Assembly: GCA_947453205.1 (NCBI GenBank)
Contig: CANGFT010000007.1
Location: 1-64,000 of the forward strand
From: Beijerinckiaceae bacterium
Lineage (GTDB): Bacteria > Pseudomonadota > Alphaproteobacteria > Rhizobiales > Beijerinckiaceae
Reading direction: 5' to 3'
DNA: 64,000 bases
The notes below the pieces were generated by a model. The model did no database searches and was not told the origin of the DNA. It saw only the letters and a list, made by a program, of their open reading frames with translations. Below, in pieces: positions 15,694 to 24,338 of the stretch. A program made the translations under genes and the position numbers. How positions within the stretch are numbered: position 1 is the first letter of the stretch; every line of letters begins with the position of its first letter.

Positions 15694-16916
15694 CGTCTCT
15701 CGCCTTAAGCCAATCGCCCGCGCGGAATGGACGCGCCACAGCCTTGAAGGACGAGCCCCTGCGCGCGCTCTTCTGGCATTGGGGCCGTGGCGGCGCCGGA
15801 TCAAAATACACCTTTGAACTGGTGCGGGCGGCCGCAACCTGCGATGGCGTCGAACCCCATGTTTCAGCCGTGGAGAATTGCGAGCTCGCGCAACTCATCC
15901 GCAGTCTGCCCATGGCCACGCCGCTCTGTGAAATCCAGACCTTCGCAGGCGCCAAAGACACGATCACCGGAAAGCTCGCCGCACTGCGCGGCCTTGCAGG
16001 CATTGCACGCATCGGCCGTCAGTTCGAAGCCTATGTCAAAGACAATCAGATCGACGTGGTCATCTGCACGATGCTCTCGATCTGGGATGTGGCGGTCTTG
16101 CCCGCGCTACGGCGCATGGGGACACCCTTCGTGCTGGTGATGCATGACGCCACTCCCCATCCCGGCGACAGCTACCCCTTCCGGCGCCTCGCCATGCGCC
16201 ATGAGATCGCCGCCGCTGACGGGGTCGTGGTGCTGACCGACCATGTGCGCCGTCAGGCCATGCAACGTCATGGCATAGCTGCCGAGCGCCTATGGACCAT
16301 CCCCCACGGCTCCTTTGACTTTGGCGCGCAAGGCCTGCGCAAGCTGCCGCGGGATCGGCACCCGCGTCTCCTCTTCTTCGGGCGGATCCTCGCTTACAAA
16401 GGCCTCGGCCTGTTGCTTGAGGCCTATCACGAACTCAGGCGTGATGGCGTCAAGGTCGACCTCGACATCATGGGCTCCGGCGACATCGCCCCCTATGCGC
16501 CAATGCTTGCGGGCCTGGAGGGTGTCCGCCTCACCAACCGATGGATCGACGATGGCGAGATCGGCGCGGCGCTCGCCGACGCCGAAATCATGGTTCTGCC
16601 CTATGTGGAGGCCAGCCAGTCGGGCGTCGCGGCGGCGGCGGCGGCGGCAGGCATGCCCACGGTCGCAACCCCGGTCGGCGGCCTCACCGAACAGGTTCGA
16701 CACGAGGAGACAGGACTTGTCTGCGATGAGGTGACGGCGCCCAGCCTCGCCAACGCGATCCGGCGGCTGATCGCGTCTCCGCAACTCTATGAAACATGCT
16801 CAGCCCGCGCCCTCGCCCATGCGCGAGAGGATCTCGGCTGGGGGACGATCGGCGCCCGAATGGTCGATGTGGCCCGCGAAACAGTCCGCCGCGCGCAGGC
16901 TGAGAGGCGGGCGTGA
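15690..16916 (+). CDS. Family 4 glycosyltransferase (GT-B)
   Basis: A 408-residue GT-B enzyme. The C-terminal half has the family 4 donor-site pattern LLFFGRILAYKGLGLLLEAY, then YVEASQSGVA and GMPTVATPVGGLTEQV. It would add one sugar of the exopolysaccharide repeat, working on the cytoplasmic side. A run of GCG codons at about 16631-16650 gives seven consecutive alanines near the donor site, a stretch prone to slippage. ATG at 15690 overlaps the stop of the Wzz-like gene, and its own stop overlaps the GTG of the flippase fusion, so these genes are translationally coupled. Donor and acceptor are unknown. Confidence 0.86.
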   Translation: MTSLALSQSPARNGRATALKDEPLRALFWHWGRGGAGSKYTFELVRAAATCDGVEPHVSAVENCELAQLIRSLPMATPLCEIQTFAGAKDTITGKLAALRGLAGIARIGRQFEAYVKDNQIDVVICTMLSIWDVAVLPALRRMGTPFVLVMHDATPHPGDSYPFRRLAMRHEIAAADGVVVLTDHVRRQAMQRHGIAAERLWTIPHGSFDFGAQGLRKLPRDRHPRLLFFGRILAYKGLGLLLEAYHELRRDGVKVDLDIMGSGDIAPYAPMLAGLEGVRLTNRWIDDGEIGAALADAEIMVLPYVEASQSGVAAAAAAAGMPTVATPVGGLTEQVRHEETGLVCDEVTAPSLANAIRRLIASPQLYETCSARALAHAREDLGWGTIGARMVDVARETVRRAQAERRA

Positions 16917-19027
16917 TGGCCACGCAAGAAGGACTGGAGCCGCATCGCGGGCCCCTGCGCCATCCGGCCATCGCCTGGATGGAGAGCCCGCTCGCCTTCA
17001 GCGCGCTCGTCCCCTTGCTCACGCTTGCGGGCGCAGGCGCGACCCTGCTCGCCCCGATGCTGCTCGACCCCGTCGCCTTCGGCGCTTTCGCCCTGCTCTC
17101 CACTCTCTTCCAATATACGGCTGCGGCGGATCTCGGCCTCTCGCAACTCGCAGACCGCGCCGCAGCGCGCGGGGCCGATCATGCAGCGGCGATCTTGCGC
17201 GCGCGCTGGCGCATGGCCTTGATGATGGCGGGGCTTGGCGCGCCGGCGGCGGCGGCCTTCGCATGGTGGTCAGGGTCATTGCCCATAGCCGCGACCGGCC
17301 TCGCCGTTCTTGCGGGCGCAGCCTTCATGGCTGGCAATGGCCCGGTCTCCATTCATCGCGCCGCTGCGCGCATCGGCCATTTCACGCTGGCGGCGATCGT
17401 CCTGCAATTCGGCATGACGCTGCCGCGCCTGCTGGGGCTTGGCCTCGGCGGCGTCACCGGATGTTTCGCGGCCCTTGCGCTGTGGTATGTCGCCGTCGCG
17501 ATCCTCGTCGCGAGACCGCCGAGCGGCGGCGCGGAAGGCCTGCGCGCCCTGCTCGGCCAATCCCTGCCCCTCTTTGCTTTCTACGGGGCCTGGCTCCTTT
17601 TCATCTCCGCCAATCGCTGGATCTCCTGGGCGGTGTCCTCCAGCGAAGCGCAGTTCGGGCTTTTCGCCTTTGGCGCCGGTTTCCTGATGGTCGGCGTCGG
17701 CGTGATCTCGAACATCAGCCAGGTGCGCTATCCCCGCATCCTCGCGCAGATCTCAGCGGGGCGGGCCTCTGGCGCCGCCATGCTCGCCAGCGACCTCACA
17801 AGGCTGGCGCTGACCACAGCCATCTGCGTCGCTGCCGCAACGCCTGCAGCTCAGTTCGTCATAAGTCACCTCTTCCCGCGCTATGAGGCGGCGACGGCGA
17901 CGACGCTGGCGCTGGCGACCTGCGGCGTTCCTCTCGCCATGGTCGCCTGGGGTCTGCCTGTCTCCATCAGCCTGTCGCAACGCCCCTGGCGGGATGCGCT
18001 CGCTGTCTTCGCCATTCCCGTTCTTTTGCTGGCGCCCGCGATGTGGCTGGGCGAAAGATCGTGGGGCATTTACGGGCAGGCCTGGGCCTGCGCCTGCGTC
18101 ACCGCCTTGCTGGCGGTTCTGCAACTCGGTCATCTCAGCGTCGCAGGCGCGCTGACGCGCGCTGGGACGGGCCGTTGCCTTGCGCTCATGACGGGTCTTT
18201 TGGTTGCGCTCTGGGCGATGATCTCGGCCGCCATGGCGCAGGATCGTCCGGTCTATACAAAGCCGCCTAACGACGCGCTGGTCTTCAACGAGGACTTCCA
18301 TGAGCTGCGCATCTGGACATCAGGCTCGGGGGTCTGGCAGCCGAGCCTGCCCTGGGGCGGCCGCACGATCCCGACCAATCGCGAGCGGCAATTCTATGTG
18401 GACGCCCGCATTGACCCGCCGCAACTCGCAAGCCTCGCGCCGTTCTCCCTCGACAAAGGCCTCGTCATCACCGCGCGCCCGATTCCGGAAGCCGCACGCA
18501 GCTTCAGCGCGGGCCTCGCCTACGCCTCGGGCTTGCTGACGACCGCCAAATCATTCTCACAAACCTATGGCTATTTCGAAATGCGCGCGAAAATGCCGAA
18601 GGGACAGGGCCTGTGGCCTGCCTTCTGGCTCGCCCCCCTCGACAGATCATGGCCGCCGGAAATCGACGTCATGGAAGCCCACGGACATAGGCTCGGGGGC
18701 TATTGGGCGACGATCCACTGGCGGGAAGGCGGCGGCGAACCGAAGGAAAAGGGCTTCCGCATCACCACGCCGGACCTGAGCGAAGACTTTCATGACTTCG
18801 GCGTGGAATGGGGACCGGAGCGCATCATCTGGACCTTCGACGGCGCCGTGACGGCGACAGCGCAGACCCCGCAATCCCTGAACAAGCCGATGTATCTCAT
18901 CGTCAACCTTGCGGTCGGCGGCAAATGGCCGGGCGACCCCGACGCATCCACGAGCTTTCCTGCCGATCTGCAGGTGCGGCACATCAAGACCTGGCGCCTC
19001 GACGCCAAACCGGAGCTTTCGCAATGA
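16913..19027 (+). CDS. Wzx-like flippase fused to a GH16 glycosidase
   Basis: A 704-residue fusion. Residues 1-425 look like a polysaccharide flippase (MVF/MOP superfamily) with about 12 hydrophobic segments, which would move lipid-linked repeats across the inner membrane. A 13th hydrophobic segment (about 424-442) ends SAAMA before Q443 and looks like a signal peptide with an A-x-A cleavage site. Residues 455-700 are a GH16 domain with FNEDFHE, YGYFEMRAKMPKGQGLWPAFWL and the catalytic ExDxxE set E583, D585, E588. Thirteen segments would put the GH16 domain in the periplasm. The start is GTG 16913 or ATG 16916. GH16 enzymes cleave beta-glucans or galactans; the substrate here may be the operon's own polymer. 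Confidence 0.87.
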   Translation: MMATQEGLEPHRGPLRHPAIAWMESPLAFSALVPLLTLAGAGATLLAPMLLDPVAFGAFALLSTLFQYTAAADLGLSQLADRAAARGADHAAAILRARWRMALMMAGLGAPAAAAFAWWSGSLPIAATGLAVLAGAAFMAGNGPVSIHRAAARIGHFTLAAIVLQFGMTLPRLLGLGLGGVTGCFAALALWYVAVAILVARPPSGGAEGLRALLGQSLPLFAFYGAWLLFISANRWISWAVSSSEAQFGLFAFGAGFLMVGVGVISNISQVRYPRILAQISAGRASGAAMLASDLTRLALTTAICVAAATPAAQFVISHLFPRYEAATATTLALATCGVPLAMVAWGLPVSISLSQRPWRDALAVFAIPVLLLAPAMWLGERSWGIYGQAWACACVTALLAVLQLGHLSVAGALTRAGTGRCLALMTGLLVALWAMISAAMAQDRPVYTKPPNDALVFNEDFHELRIWTSGSGVWQPSLPWGGRTIPTNRERQFYVDARIDPPQLASLAPFSLDKGLVITARPIPEAARSFSAGLAYASGLLTTAKSFSQTYGYFEMRAKMPKGQGLWPAFWLAPLDRSWPPEIDVMEAHGHRLGGYWATIHWREGGGEPKEKGFRITTPDLSEDFHDFGVEWGPERIIWTFDGAVTATAQTPQSLNKPMYLIVNLAVGGKWPGDPDASTSFPADLQVRHIKTWRLDAKPELSQ

Positions 19028-20235
19028 CGTCTCACCCCCCATCCCGCTTGCGTCTTGCCCTTCTCGCAACGGCCTTATGCGCGCCATGGATGGCCTGCGC
19101 CGCCGAGGGAACCTATAAGCTCGACACCGGCGACATCGTCGAAATCGACATATTCGGAATGCCCGAATTCAAACGTCGCGTCGCCGTGAACATTGACGGC
19201 GATGTGGCGATACCCTTCGTCGGCGGCCTTCCCGCCTCCGGCCTCTCGCTGGCCGAATTGCGCCGCTCCATCGGCGCCGCCCTCATAGGCGCGGGCGCCA
19301 TGCAGAACCCGCAGGTGACCGTGGAGATCGCGGAGCACCGTCCCTTCTTCATCAGCGGCGACGTGTCGCGTCCGGGCGCCACCGCATACCGCAAGGGCCT
19401 CACCGTGCGTCACGCCATCGCCTTGTCCGGCGGATTCGACGCGCTGCGGTTCCGCTCCGAGAACCCCCTGATGGCGGCGCCTGAGCTGCGCGCCAGACAT
19501 CAGGCGCTATTGCTCGACCTCGCCCGCGCCGAAGCAAGGCTGGCCAGCGCTCACGCGGAGGCAGCGGACAAAAGCGACTTCGAGCTCGCAACGCCCAACC
19601 TGCAAGGCGCAGCTTCAGGGGTGCTCGAAGACATCGCAAGAGGCGAGCGCCATGCGCTTGCGACACGGATGCAGGAATGGACGAAGCAGCAGGAATTCCA
19701 GCGCATGAAGGTGGCGCAAGCGCGCGAGCAGGTGGCGGCGCTGACCAACAGCCTCGAACAACAAACCGAAGCCGCAAAACATCAAACGGTGGCCATGGAG
19801 CGCACCGCAGCCAATGTGATGAAAGGGGTGGCCGCGATCAACCGGGGCGACGAGGAGCGACGCAGCCTGGCCATGATGAAGGCCACCGAAACCGACACCC
19901 GCTCACGCCTGGCGTCGGCCAACACCGAATGGGCGACCGCCAGACGCGAATTGGACAAGATGGCGGCCGAGCGTGCCGCGAACCTGCAAAAGGCGATTGA
20001 AGCCGCCTCGGTCGATCGCGAAAAGATCAAACTCGAGCTGCGCGCGCTTGCCGAGAAGCTCCTCTACGCCGGCACCCTGAAAGCCCAGATGGGCCGCGCA
20101 GCCACCCCGGAGATCACAATCCACCGGATGGTGCATGGCGAGAAGACCTCCATCGTCGCCGATCAGGACACGCAAATCCTGCCTGGCGATCTCATCGAGG
20201 TCATGATCGACCCGATGGCGGTCGCAAGCCGATAG
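19024..20235 (+). CDS. Wza-like polysaccharide export protein with coiled-coil insert
   Basis: Outer-membrane polysaccharide export (OPX) protein of 403 residues. It has a signal peptide (about 1-26), a poly-export domain (YKLDTGDIVEIDIFG to about 108) and an SLBB-type beta-grasp (HRPFFISGDVSRPGATAYRKG). A long charged coiled coil spans about 165-350. A second SLBB-like stretch closes the protein (EITIHRMVHG, LPGDLIEVMI). The coiled coil is larger than in Wza and may reach the Wzz-like partner across the periplasm. No clear lipobox was seen, so the way it is anchored is uncertain. ATG 19024 overlaps the stop of the flippase fusion. Confidence 0.87.
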   Translation: MTSHPPSRLRLALLATALCAPWMACAAEGTYKLDTGDIVEIDIFGMPEFKRRVAVNIDGDVAIPFVGGLPASGLSLAELRRSIGAALIGAGAMQNPQVTVEIAEHRPFFISGDVSRPGATAYRKGLTVRHAIALSGGFDALRFRSENPLMAAPELRARHQALLLDLARAEARLASAHAEAADKSDFELATPNLQGAASGVLEDIARGERHALATRMQEWTKQQEFQRMKVAQAREQVAALTNSLEQQTEAAKHQTVAMERTAANVMKGVAAINRGDEERRSLAMMKATETDTRSRLASANTEWATARRELDKMAAERAANLQKAIEAASVDREKIKLELRALAEKLLYAGTLKAQMGRAATPEITIHRMVHGEKTSIVADQDTQILPGDLIEVMIDPMAVASR

Positions 20236-20260
20236 CGCGTGAAAGCCAGGGGGCCATGGC

Positions 20261-21652
20261 ATGAGCGAACAAACGGGGAGCATCGTCGGCGGAAGGCCGC
20301 CCGATCTGATGACGATCATCTTCGTCTCGGGCCTGACCACCTTCGTCTGGCTTGTGTGCCTCTCGCTCATCGGCCCCGCAGGATACCTTGCGCCGCTTGC
20401 GGTCTTGGCGGCGGGCGCAGCCCTTTGGATCCTCGCATCCGCCATGAAGGGTCGGCAATGGGCGCTTGCGGCTATGCTGGGCTTTGCGCTGGTGGTTCCC
20501 AACATCTGCTTCCAACGGCAGGAGCTGCATGAAGCGGTCACCATCAACGCCCAGAATGGATTGAAGCTGCTGCTTTGGGCCGCCATGGGCCTGGTCGGCC
20601 TGGCTCGCCTGCCTCGATACAGAAACCTGCTCAATGATCGAGCCATTCAGTGCATCAGCCTCTATGGGCTCGTCGGCGCAGCCTCAACGCTTTGGTCGCC
20701 GACGGCAGTCTATACAGCCGTCGGGGCTCTGGGGTTTCTTGGCGCCATCATGTTCTGCTGCGCAGCGGCGGCGGAACTTTCCGAGGAGGCCGTCTATCGC
20801 ACGGTCGTCATCTCCTTCGGGCTCTATGCGGCGCTGAACCTCGCCTTCGGCATCGTCATGCCGGACGTCGCATGGCTGTCAACCCTTACCGAGGCCGACG
20901 CGCCAAGGCTTCAGGGCGTCTCCAGCCATCCCAACATATTGGGCAAGGAAATGGCGTCCTTCATATGCCTCACCCTGCCGCTCGCCCTCGCCTATGGCAA
21001 GAAGCGCACGGCGCTTGTGCTCGTCGCCACAGCCTTCGCGATCATCATCGCGACGCGAAGCCGCACATCGCTCGGGGCGATGCTGATCACCCTCGCCCTG
21101 CCGCTGCTGGCGCGCCCGCAGGTGGCGAAAGCTTTGGCTCTCGGTGTCGTCGCGACGACGGCGGCGGCGATGTTGGCGGTGGCCGTGGGTTACGTTCCAG
21201 ATGTGATGTCGCTGCTCGACGGCGCAAGCCGCAACAGCGACGCCAGCGAGATCCTGACCTTGACCGGGCGCACGGAGCTGTGGGGCTTCGTCTGGGACAA
21301 GATCCTTCAAGCGCCGATCCTCGGCCATGGCTTTGGCGCAGCCGACACAGTGCTCAGCCGTGAATGGTGGGGGCAGCCGGATGCAAGCGTTGGCGCTCAC
21401 AACACCTGGCTGCAATCGCTGCTGACGGTCGGCCTCGTGGGAACAATCCCCTTCGTCTGCTTCCACGCAGAATTGATCAGACGCTGGTTCGCCAATCCCA
21501 ATTCGCTCACAAGATTAATGACGCCCTATCTCCTCATCCTGGGCATGACTGAGGTCGAAATCGCCGCCCATCCGGTGATGCTGACGGTCGCGACCTTGCT
21601 CATCGTCGCCATCGACGTCAGGCGTCATGAGAGAGCGATTGACGCCCCATGA
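20261..21652 (+). CDS. Wzy-like polysaccharide polymerase (O-antigen ligase family)
   Basis: Polytopic inner-membrane protein of 463 residues with about ten to twelve hydrophobic segments and one large periplasmic loop (about 310-380). That loop contains SEILTLTGRTELWGFVW and GHGFGAADTVLS, the pattern of the Wzy_C/O-antigen ligase family. In this operon it is the best candidate for the polymerase that joins repeat units in the periplasm. A ligase role is possible but less likely without other O-antigen genes. It follows the export gene by 25 bases and ends overlapping the next ATG. Confidence 0.85.
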   Translation: MSEQTGSIVGGRPPDLMTIIFVSGLTTFVWLVCLSLIGPAGYLAPLAVLAAGAALWILASAMKGRQWALAAMLGFALVVPNICFQRQELHEAVTINAQNGLKLLLWAAMGLVGLARLPRYRNLLNDRAIQCISLYGLVGAASTLWSPTAVYTAVGALGFLGAIMFCCAAAAELSEEAVYRTVVISFGLYAALNLAFGIVMPDVAWLSTLTEADAPRLQGVSSHPNILGKEMASFICLTLPLALAYGKKRTALVLVATAFAIIIATRSRTSLGAMLITLALPLLARPQVAKALALGVVATTAAAMLAVAVGYVPDVMSLLDGASRNSDASEILTLTGRTELWGFVWDKILQAPILGHGFGAADTVLSREWWGQPDASVGAHNTWLQSLLTVGLVGTIPFVCFHAELIRRWFANPNSLTRLMTPYLLILGMTEVEIAAHPVMLTVATLLIVAIDVRRHERAIDAP

Positions 21653-22830
21653 GACAGATCATCCGCCACGCCGAAGCCAAAGCGAGGATCGCAGCCATAG
21701 GCTCAACCCTCAGCCTGCTTGGTCGCCCGCCCATCTTTCAAACGATGAGCAGACGGCTGGAACATGCCGGAGTCATCCTGATGTTTCATCATGTCGCCCC
21801 CCACCACAAGGATCGGCTGGCCATCAACAAAGGACTGGAGATCACGCCGGAGACCCTTGAGCATGTGCTGCTAAGCCTCAAGGCGCAGGACTATGACATC
21901 GTGCCCATGGACGCTGTGCCCGAACGGCTCGCCGTGAGCGGCGGCTCCAGACGATTCGCGGCGCTCACCTTCGATGATGGCGGGCGGGACAACCTCATTC
22001 ATGCGGCCCCAGTCCTCCAAAGACATGAAGCGCCTTTCACCGTCTATGTGACGACGGGCTTCGCCTCGGGGACCACCGCGCCATGGTGGCATGTCATCGA
22101 ACAAGCGGTCCATGCGGCGAGCGCCCTCATCATCAACGCCGGAGACGGCCTGCGCAGGTTCGACACGTCAGATCAATCGAAGAAACAGCGCGCGGCGAGG
22201 ACGCTGCATGACATTCTCTGGCGCGCCAGCGAACCGGTGCGCGCAAGCCTTGCTTCAGAGCTGGCGGCGCAGGCCAGGCTCAACCTTGCCGCCCTGACCC
22301 GCGAACTCTGCATGGACTGGAATGACTTGCGCCAGATCGCCGCCCTGCCCGGCTGCACCATCGGCGCGCATACGATGACGCATCCAAATCTCGCCGCGCT
22401 CGATGAAGGCGCCGCCATGCGGGAGATCAGCGAGGCGCGTGACGAAATTCGCGGACGCCTTGGCGTCGCGGTCAATCATTTCGCCTATCCCTATGGGGCA
22501 CCGCATTGCTGCGAAACGCGGGAGTTCGAATGCGCGCGTCTGGCAGGGTTTGCAACTGCGGTCACGACGCGGCGCGGCCTCGTTGCGCAAGGCGACGTCC
22601 ATAGCCTCGTGAGCCTGCCGCGCGTGCCCATCAACGGCTTCTATCAGCAGCCCCAGATGATCGACGCCCTGGTCAGCGGACTTTCCATGGCGCTTGCTGC
22701 CCAGTCCGCGCCCATCTCGGCCAAGCTTCGCAACGGCTGGAGGCGACCGACCGAAAGCGCCTTGAAACAACCCAAGCCGCCCGGCCATCATGAGGGTCGG
22801 GCCGCCATCACTTCACAACCGGCCCCATGA
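21649..22830 (+). CDS. Polysaccharide deacetylase (NodB homology)
   Basis: A 393-residue carbohydrate esterase family 4 enzyme that would remove acetyl groups from the exopolysaccharide or a precursor. The NodB signature is clear: MFHHVAP, metal-binding TFDDGGRDN (motif 1), GAHTMTHPNLAALD (motif 2, two histidines) and FAYPYG (motif 3). No signal peptide is evident, so it may act in the cytoplasm or be exported by an unusual route. It closes the operon. Its tail overlaps the end of the convergent next gene by 23 bases. Confidence 0.87.
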   Translation: MRQIIRHAEAKARIAAIGSTLSLLGRPPIFQTMSRRLEHAGVILMFHHVAPHHKDRLAINKGLEITPETLEHVLLSLKAQDYDIVPMDAVPERLAVSGGSRRFAALTFDDGGRDNLIHAAPVLQRHEAPFTVYVTTGFASGTTAPWWHVIEQAVHAASALIINAGDGLRRFDTSDQSKKQRAARTLHDILWRASEPVRASLASELAAQARLNLAALTRELCMDWNDLRQIAALPGCTIGAHTMTHPNLAALDEGAAMREISEARDEIRGRLGVAVNHFAYPYGAPHCCETREFECARLAGFATAVTTRRGLVAQGDVHSLVSLPRVPINGFYQQPQMIDALVSGLSMALAAQSAPISAKLRNGWRRPTESALKQPKPPGHHEGRAAITSQPAP

Positions 22831-24319
22831 TCTTGCGCGCCGGGCCGGTCACCGACAGGATGAACAAGCCGGAGTTGGCGCGGTCCACTGCATAGACATA
22901 GCCGCGCTCATCAACCTCGACGTTGTTGATCTGGATCACGGGCACGCAGCCGCGCCGCTGCTTCTCATCGTCGCACCGAAAATCAGTGTTGCGATTGCGC
23001 GCGGGAATGAAATAGCCGACCTCCTTGGGCGCATAGGGGTCACGCATGTCAAGCATGCGCACGCCCGCATTGAACCATGAGAAGAACATCAACCGGCCAT
23101 AGAAAGCTGGGGCCATGCTTTCATTGCTGGCATGCGCGCCGAAACGGCCGCCGCGTTCGCAGAACCTCCCGGCCCGCTCATCGGGCTCATAGGAGGCGAC
23201 GCCCATCGGGCGCTTCTCATCGGTGACGTCGGCGATATAAACCATCTGCCGCGCTTCGCCGCAGGCCGTTGTGTTGTTTTCATTCACCACGACCATGAAA
23301 TTGCGCGCCTGCTCAACGCTGTCGTGCGAGAAGCGCGCGGGCTTGAGCCCATAAAGCGGGAAAGCTGTATGCGCCCCCAGGAAAGACGGCAGCGTGAGCC
23401 TGCCGACCTCCATCTGCTTCAGGGTGTCCGCGCTCGCCTCGGCGCCGCCATTGAGCATCTTCTGCTTGTCGAGAATGACGGCGGCTCCATCCTTGTTCGT
23501 GCCATAGCCGAAGAAGACCCGATCAAGTCCATTGCGCCCAAGAATAGGCCCGTGCAAGGCCGCCGGGCCGCCCTTATCAGCCGCCGTGCGCAGATGTTCG
23601 GGCAGGCTCAGCTCACGGATCTTGCGGGGCTGCTCCGGGTTTGAGAGATCATAGACATGGGTGACGCGCTGGATCCTCCAGGTTTCGCTCGCGCCCGTAT
23701 GGACGAGCAAGGCGACGCCGCTCTTGCAGTCCCAATCGTTCTTGTGGGTGCTTTGCAGGCCGTCGATGCGCCAGACGAGCTTGGGCGCCTCCGGCGTCGT
23801 CACATCCCAGATCTGCTGGCCGCTCTCGCCGAAGGTCCGCAGCATGTAGAACTTCGAGGGATCGGCGCCAGAGAGCTCCCCGCCACCGCAGACCCGCACC
23901 ATCTGCGCGCCGCCCGTTTCGCGCCCAGGCGCCTCCTTGCCCTTGTCGCCGGGAATGTGGAAGAGCAGCCTTGGCTTGCGGACATTAGTGACGTCGAGAA
24001 TGGAGGTTCCGTTCTCCTCCTGCTGTCCATTCATCGGATTCACCATGCGCCCGCCGTGGTGGCCGACATAGAGGATCCAACGCTTGCCCTGCTGCTTGAT
24101 CGTTGGTTGATAGGCGGTTCTGGCGGCAAGGTCATGCCAGCCTAACTGCTGCAATCCCTTCGCCTCAGTTTTCGTGGCGTCATAGGCCCTGGCTGCGCGC
24201 GCGGCGGTCGCCGGCCCCTCAGGATCATTGTCAGGCGCATTCACGCTTTTGACCTGCGCAAATGCTGCGTTTGCGGAAAACGCCAGCAAAGCGGCGCAGA
24301 CGATATGGATGGCGCGCAT
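22808..24319 (-). CDS. Secreted beta-propeller protein (LVIVD-type repeats), function unknown
   Basis: A 503-residue exported protein with a signal peptide (RAIHIVCAALLAFSANAAFAQ) and repeated blade-like segments such as TSILDVTNVRKPRLLFHIPG, IWDVTTPEAPKLVW and HVYDLSNPEQPRKIRELSLP. These resemble LVIVD repeats, which form beta-propellers of unknown function. It is rich in histidine and acidic residues near the N-terminus (YVGHHGGRMVNPMNGQQEENG). I prefer ATG 24319, which has AAAGGAAG before it; the frame is open from 24349, which would overlap the upstream gene. It lies just after a tricarboxylate-type binding protein gene on the same strand, so the two may be co-expressed. Confidence 0.72.
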   Translation of the reverse strand: MRAIHIVCAALLAFSANAAFAQVKSVNAPDNDPEGPATAARAARAYDATKTEAKGLQQLGWHDLAARTAYQPTIKQQGKRWILYVGHHGGRMVNPMNGQQEENGTSILDVTNVRKPRLLFHIPGDKGKEAPGRETGGAQMVRVCGGGELSGADPSKFYMLRTFGESGQQIWDVTTPEAPKLVWRIDGLQSTHKNDWDCKSGVALLVHTGASETWRIQRVTHVYDLSNPEQPRKIRELSLPEHLRTAADKGGPAALHGPILGRNGLDRVFFGYGTNKDGAAVILDKQKMLNGGAEASADTLKQMEVGRLTLPSFLGAHTAFPLYGLKPARFSHDSVEQARNFMVVVNENNTTACGEARQMVYIADVTDEKRPMGVASYEPDERAGRFCERGGRFGAHASNESMAPAFYGRLMFFSWFNAGVRMLDMRDPYAPKEVGYFIPARNRNTDFRCDDEKQRRGCVPVIQINNVEVDERGYVYAVDRANSGLFILSVTGPARKIMGPVVK

Positions 24320-24338
24320 GACCTTCTTCCTTTCAAGT

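Noticed and set aside
16631-16650. GCG run in the family 4 glycosyltransferase gene as a phase-variation tract
   Set aside because: A trinucleotide run only changes alanine number without a frameshift, and short GCG runs are common in GC-rich coding DNA.
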